A DNA stretch of 17,187 nucleotides from Chloroflexota bacterium (GTDB taxonomy: Bacteria; Chloroflexota; Anaerolineae; Anaerolineales; Anaerolineaceae). Below the pieces are notes generated by a model. The model was not told the DNA's origin. It ran no database searches and saw only the letters and a list, made by a program, of their open reading frames with translations. Location: contig JAJYJF010000006.1 in the NCBI GenBank assembly GCA_021796375.1, forward strand, positions 1-17,187, in the 5' to 3' direction. Below, piece by piece: positions 14,676-17,187 of the stretch. Every line of letters starts with the position of its first letter. The first letter of the stretch is position 1. Position numbers and translations under genes: made by a program.

Positions 14676-14697
14676 CTCCGCAGCGCTCCTGGCGGAG
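14676..14697 (+). repeat. Small hairpin between the GRE and activase genes
   Basis: CTCCGC (14676-14681) pairs with GCGGAG (14692-14697) across a 10-nt loop. It contains the only purine-rich stretch ahead of the activase start at 14715 and is 17 nt away from it. It may lower activase translation relative to the enzyme, which would suit a catalytic activator. Confidence 0.4.
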
Positions 14698-14714
14698 CGG
14701 GTATTTGACCCAGT

Positions 14715-15470
14715 ATGGTAAACGGGATCGTTTTCGATATCCGCGAGTTTTCCGTGCACGACGGCCCGGGGATCCGCACCACGGTGTTTCTGAAAGGCTG
14801 CCCGCTGGCCTGCCGCTGGTGCCACAACCCTGAAAGCCAGTCGGCCAGGCCGCAGGTCGTCACCAGCCCGGCGGGACCGCGCCTGGCCGGAACGGTCTAC
14901 ACCCCCGAGGAGCTGGCGGGGATTCTCAACCGCCAGGCCGCCATCCTGAAAGATAACGAGGGCGGGATCACCTTCTCGGGCGGGGAGCCGCTCACCCAGG
15001 CCGCCTTCATCGCCCGGGTCATCGACTTGCTCGACGGCCTGCACGTGGTGATCGATACCTGCGGCTACGGGAGCGAAGCCAGCTTCCGGCTGCTGCTCGC
15101 GCGCGCGGACCTCGTCTACTACGACCTGAAGCTGATCGACCCGGCGCTGCACCGGAGCTTCACCGGGCGCAGCAACCGGCTCATCCTGCACAACCTGCGG
15201 GTGATGAGCGAGTGCCGGACGCCGTTTGTCATCCGCGTGCCGCTCATCCCCGGCGTGACCGACACGGACGAGAACCTCTCCGCCATCGCGCAGCTGGTTT
15301 CCGGCCTGCCCGGACTGATCCGGGTGGACCTGCTGCCGTACAACCCCGCCGCCGGGGCAAAATACGCGGCCATCGGCCGGAAATTCGACCCGGGCTACGA
15401 CGAGGCCCGCCCGGTGAACGCCAACCTGGCCGTTTTCCAGGCCGCCGGGGTCGACGCCCGGCTCACCTGA
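14715..15470 (+). CDS. Glycyl radical enzyme activase, radical SAM, compact PflA-like form
   Basis: 251 residues. It uses S-adenosylmethionine and a [4Fe-4S] cluster to abstract hydrogen from the glycine of its partner GRE. The N-terminus reads FSVHDGPGIRTTVFLKGCPL, followed by the radical-SAM CxxxCxxC with C29, C33 and C36 (GCPLACRWCHNPES). The SAM-binding SGGEPL is at 88-93, with DTCGY at 114-118 and YDLK at 136-139. After CHNPES it goes straight to YTPEEL with no extra Cys clusters, so the ferredoxin-like insert usual in activases of non-PFL GREs is missing. Only two other Cys (116, 167) occur. An in-frame stop at 14706-14708 rules out an earlier start. The Shine-Dalgarno is weak. It is 44 nt after the GRE and 46 nt before the URO-D-type gene. 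Confidence 0.93.
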   Translation: MVNGIVFDIREFSVHDGPGIRTTVFLKGCPLACRWCHNPESQSARPQVVTSPAGPRLAGTVYTPEELAGILNRQAAILKDNEGGITFSGGEPLTQAAFIARVIDLLDGLHVVIDTCGYGSEASFRLLLARADLVYYDLKLIDPALHRSFTGRSNRLILHNLRVMSECRTPFVIRVPLIPGVTDTDENLSAIAQLVSGLPGLIRVDLLPYNPAAGAKYAAIGRKFDPGYDEARPVNANLAVFQAAGVDARLT

Positions 15471-15516
15471 TCCGCGGGCAGCATGGAAATACCATCTCAA
15501 CAATGCATAGGCTGCG

Positions 15517-16524
15517 ATGAATAAACGAGAAATTGTCCGCCTGGTTCTGGAGGGCAAAGAGCCCCCCTACGTTCCCTGGTCCTTCGGCTTCACCCACGAG
15601 GCGAAGGAGAAGCTGCAGGGATACTACGGTCACGCCGAGATCGAGCCCGACCTGGGGAACCACCTGCTGAAGCTGGGCAGCGACATCGGTTTCTTCGAGG
15701 ATTTGGGGGACGCTCACCTGCGCGACGTCTTTGGGGTCGTCTGGGACCGCAGCGTGGATAAAGACATCGGCATCGTTGTCAATCAGGTCCTGAAAGAGCC
15801 GGACCTGGGCGGGTTCCAGTTCCCCGACCCGCTCGACCCGCGCTTCTTCGTCGATATCCCGGGGAAGATCTCGCGCTTCGGCGACCGCTTCCGCGTCTTC
15901 CAGATCGGCTTTTCTTTATACGAGCGCGCCTGGACGCTGCGCGGGCTGCAGACCCTGTTGATCGATTTTTACGACCACCCGGATTTCGTGCGCGACCTGC
16001 TGCACGCGATCGTGGATTACAACCTGGCCCAGGTGCAGGAAGCCCTCAAGTACGACATCGACGCCGTCTACTTCGGAGACGACTGGGGCCAGCAGCACGG
16101 GCTGCAGATGGGGCCGAGGCTCTGGCGCCAGTTCATCTACCCGGAGCTCCGGCGCATGTACGCCGCCGTGCTGCGGGCAGGGAAGTACGTGTTCATCCAT
16201 TCCTGCGGCGACGTGGACGAGCTGTTTGACGCCCTGATCGAGATCGGCGTCAGCTGCTTCAACCCCTTCCAGCCCGAGGTGATGGACGTCTTTTCCCTGC
16301 TGGAGCGCTACCGCGGGCGGCTGGCCTTCCACGGAGGGCTGTCCACCCAGCGCACCCTGCCCTACGGCTCGGTCGAGGATGTTTTAAACGAAACCCGGCG
16401 GCTGCTTTCCGCGGGCCGAGCGGGCGGTTACATCCTCGCCCCGGCGCACGACGTGGAAGGCGACGTGCCCCTGGAGAACATGCTGGCCTTCATCCAGGCG
16501 GCCCAGGAGCAGGGCGCGGGATGA
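15517..16524 (+). CDS. Uroporphyrinogen decarboxylase (URO-D) superfamily protein, methyltransferase-like, HSCG type
   Basis: 335 residues, single URO-D-type TIM barrel. It begins MNKREIVRLVLEGKEPPYVPW, typical of the MtaA/CmuA-like and uncharacterised URO-D relatives rather than HemE, which would show the RPPVWLMRQAGR motif. Key motifs: YFGDDWG (185-191), FIHSCGDV (226-233) with H228 and C230 in the positions that bind zinc in MtaA-type methyltransferases, GGLSTQRTLPYG (273-284), and APAHDVEGDVPLEN with H311 as a possible third ligand. It is third in the GRE operon, 46 nt after the activase. It may move a methyl group, often to or from a corrinoid or thiol, or decarboxylate a GRE product; no corrinoid protein is in the window. 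The ribosome binding site is weak (AGG at 15509-15511). Confidence 0.85.
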   Translation: MNKREIVRLVLEGKEPPYVPWSFGFTHEAKEKLQGYYGHAEIEPDLGNHLLKLGSDIGFFEDLGDAHLRDVFGVVWDRSVDKDIGIVVNQVLKEPDLGGFQFPDPLDPRFFVDIPGKISRFGDRFRVFQIGFSLYERAWTLRGLQTLLIDFYDHPDFVRDLLHAIVDYNLAQVQEALKYDIDAVYFGDDWGQQHGLQMGPRLWRQFIYPELRRMYAAVLRAGKYVFIHSCGDVDELFDALIEIGVSCFNPFQPEVMDVFSLLERYRGRLAFHGGLSTQRTLPYGSVEDVLNETRRLLSAGRAGGYILAPAHDVEGDVPLENMLAFIQAAQEQGAG

Positions 16525-16540
16525 GAACCGGGATTGGGGG

Positions 16541-17187
16541 TCACGAAATTTCCGCGTAAGGCGTGCGGACGACCGTGTTCACCATCGCCCAGAAGTTCTC
16601 CAGCGGGGTATCCAGCTGGACGTGATGGGTCGGGCCCAGGATCAGCCCGCCGTCCCGGCCGATCGTCCTCAGCCGCGCCAGCACTTCCTCGCGCACGTCC
16701 TCGGGCGAGCCGAAGGGGAGGGTATGCTGCTCGTCCATCGAGCCCCAGAAGCACAACCGGTCGCCGTATTTCTTCTTCAGCACCGCGGGGTCCATGCAGG
16801 CGGGCTGGACCGGGTTGAGCACGTCCAGGCTGATCTCGATCAGCTCGGGGATAATCGCGGTCACGTCCCCGTCCGTGTGGTAGGCGACTTTCACCTGCGG
16901 GTTGATGCGCTTGAGCTCGGAGATGAAGGCCGCCATCCGGGGCTTGAGGAACCGGCGCCAGATCGCGGGAGAAATGAGCATGCCGGTCTGCATGCCCACG
17001 TCGTCTCCCGTCCAGATCATATCCACGCCCATTTCGACCAGCTTCCTGGCGGCGGCCAGATGGTAGCGGTAAGGGATATCCAGGACGGCGTCGGCCAGAT
17101 CCGGATCGGCCACGAAATCGACGAGCATTTGCTCGAGGCCGCGCAAGGCCCATCCGGTCTCGAAGATGGTCGTCACCGTCACCCCCA
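16541..17187 (-). CDS. Second URO-D superfamily protein, HTDG type (5' end outside window)
   Basis: About 215 C-terminal residues are visible; the frame runs off the right edge of the window, and the first 100-120 residues should lie beyond. A GTG at 17182 falls inside the conserved FETGWALRG region and is not a real start. It is homologous along its whole visible length to the gene at 15517-16524: W-LRGL, GDD-G-Q, LNPVQP, EQHTLPFGS and GPTHHVQLDTPLEN all align. The metal-motif region is different, AYHTDGDV instead of FIHSCGDV, so His is kept and Cys is replaced by Asp. It converges on the first copy with only 16 nt between the stop codons and no visible terminator. It may be a functional partner or an independently regulated paralogue. 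Confidence 0.85.
   Translation of the reverse strand, partial: GVTVTTIFETGWALRGLEQMLVDFVADPDLADAVLDIPYRYHLAAARKLVEMGVDMIWTGDDVGMQTGMLISPAIWRRFLKPRMAAFISELKRINPQVKVAYHTDGDVTAIIPELIEISLDVLNPVQPACMDPAVLKKKYGDRLCFWGSMDEQHTLPFGSPEDVREEVLARLRTIGRDGGLILGPTHHVQLDTPLENFWAMVNTVVRTPYAEIS

Noticed and set aside
14601..15557. 318-codon open frame antisense to the activase
   Set aside because: Same reason: the + strand has the full radical-SAM signature; the antisense product is Arg/Gly/Val-rich with no motif.
15517..16524. Annotation as HemE, haem-pathway uroporphyrinogen decarboxylase
   Set aside because: The N-terminal RPPVWLMRQAGR-type substrate motif is missing, and the HSCG motif and operon context point to the MtaA-like side of the superfamily.

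Overview
The window looks like chromosomal DNA of an anaerobic, fairly G+C-rich bacterium. An oxygen-sensitive glycyl radical enzyme (GRE) and its activase imply anaerobic life. The substrate-binding lipoprotein has a long Thr/Pro/Ala-rich linker after its lipidated Cys, a style I associate with Chloroflexota (Anaerolineae). That phylum assignment is an inference. I see no rRNA, tRNA, CRISPR array or recognisable mobile element.

Region A (1-10405, all + strand) is a carbohydrate uptake and cleavage locus. It holds a LacI-family regulator (5' end outside the window), an Opp/Dpp-type substrate-binding lipoprotein, two permeases (the second with an unusually large extracytoplasmic insertion), two ATPases, and a cytoplasmic GH2 beta-mannosidase followed by a rho-independent-type terminator. 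The simplest reading is that beta-linked manno-oligosaccharides are imported intact by the peptide-type transporter and trimmed inside the cell. Two strong hairpins between the binding-protein and permease genes probably set their relative expression.

Region B (10424-12337) is a divergent pair: a short-chain dehydrogenase (SDR) on the - strand and a TetR-family regulator on the + strand. The 378-nt space between them contains two good sigma70-type promoters reading towards the SDR and a run of four nearly contiguous hairpins directly upstream of the SDR ribosome binding site. The SDR has Asn where the catalytic Lys of the YxxxK motif should be.

Region C (12338-17187) is visibly more G+C-rich and is the most unusual part. 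A perfect 14-bp palindrome overlaps a probable -10 box ahead of a three-gene operon: a non-PFL glycyl radical enzyme (Cys350-x-Glu352 active site, glycyl loop RVWGWSGYF with Gly671), a compact radical-SAM activase without the ferredoxin insert, and a uroporphyrinogen-decarboxylase (URO-D) superfamily protein. A second URO-D-family gene, cut by the window edge, converges on it from the - strand with 16 nt between them. The two URO-D proteins differ at the presumed metal-binding motif (HSCG versus HTDG). I cannot assign a substrate. The combination suggests an undescribed radical reaction coupled to URO-D-type methyl-transfer or decarboxylation chemistry.
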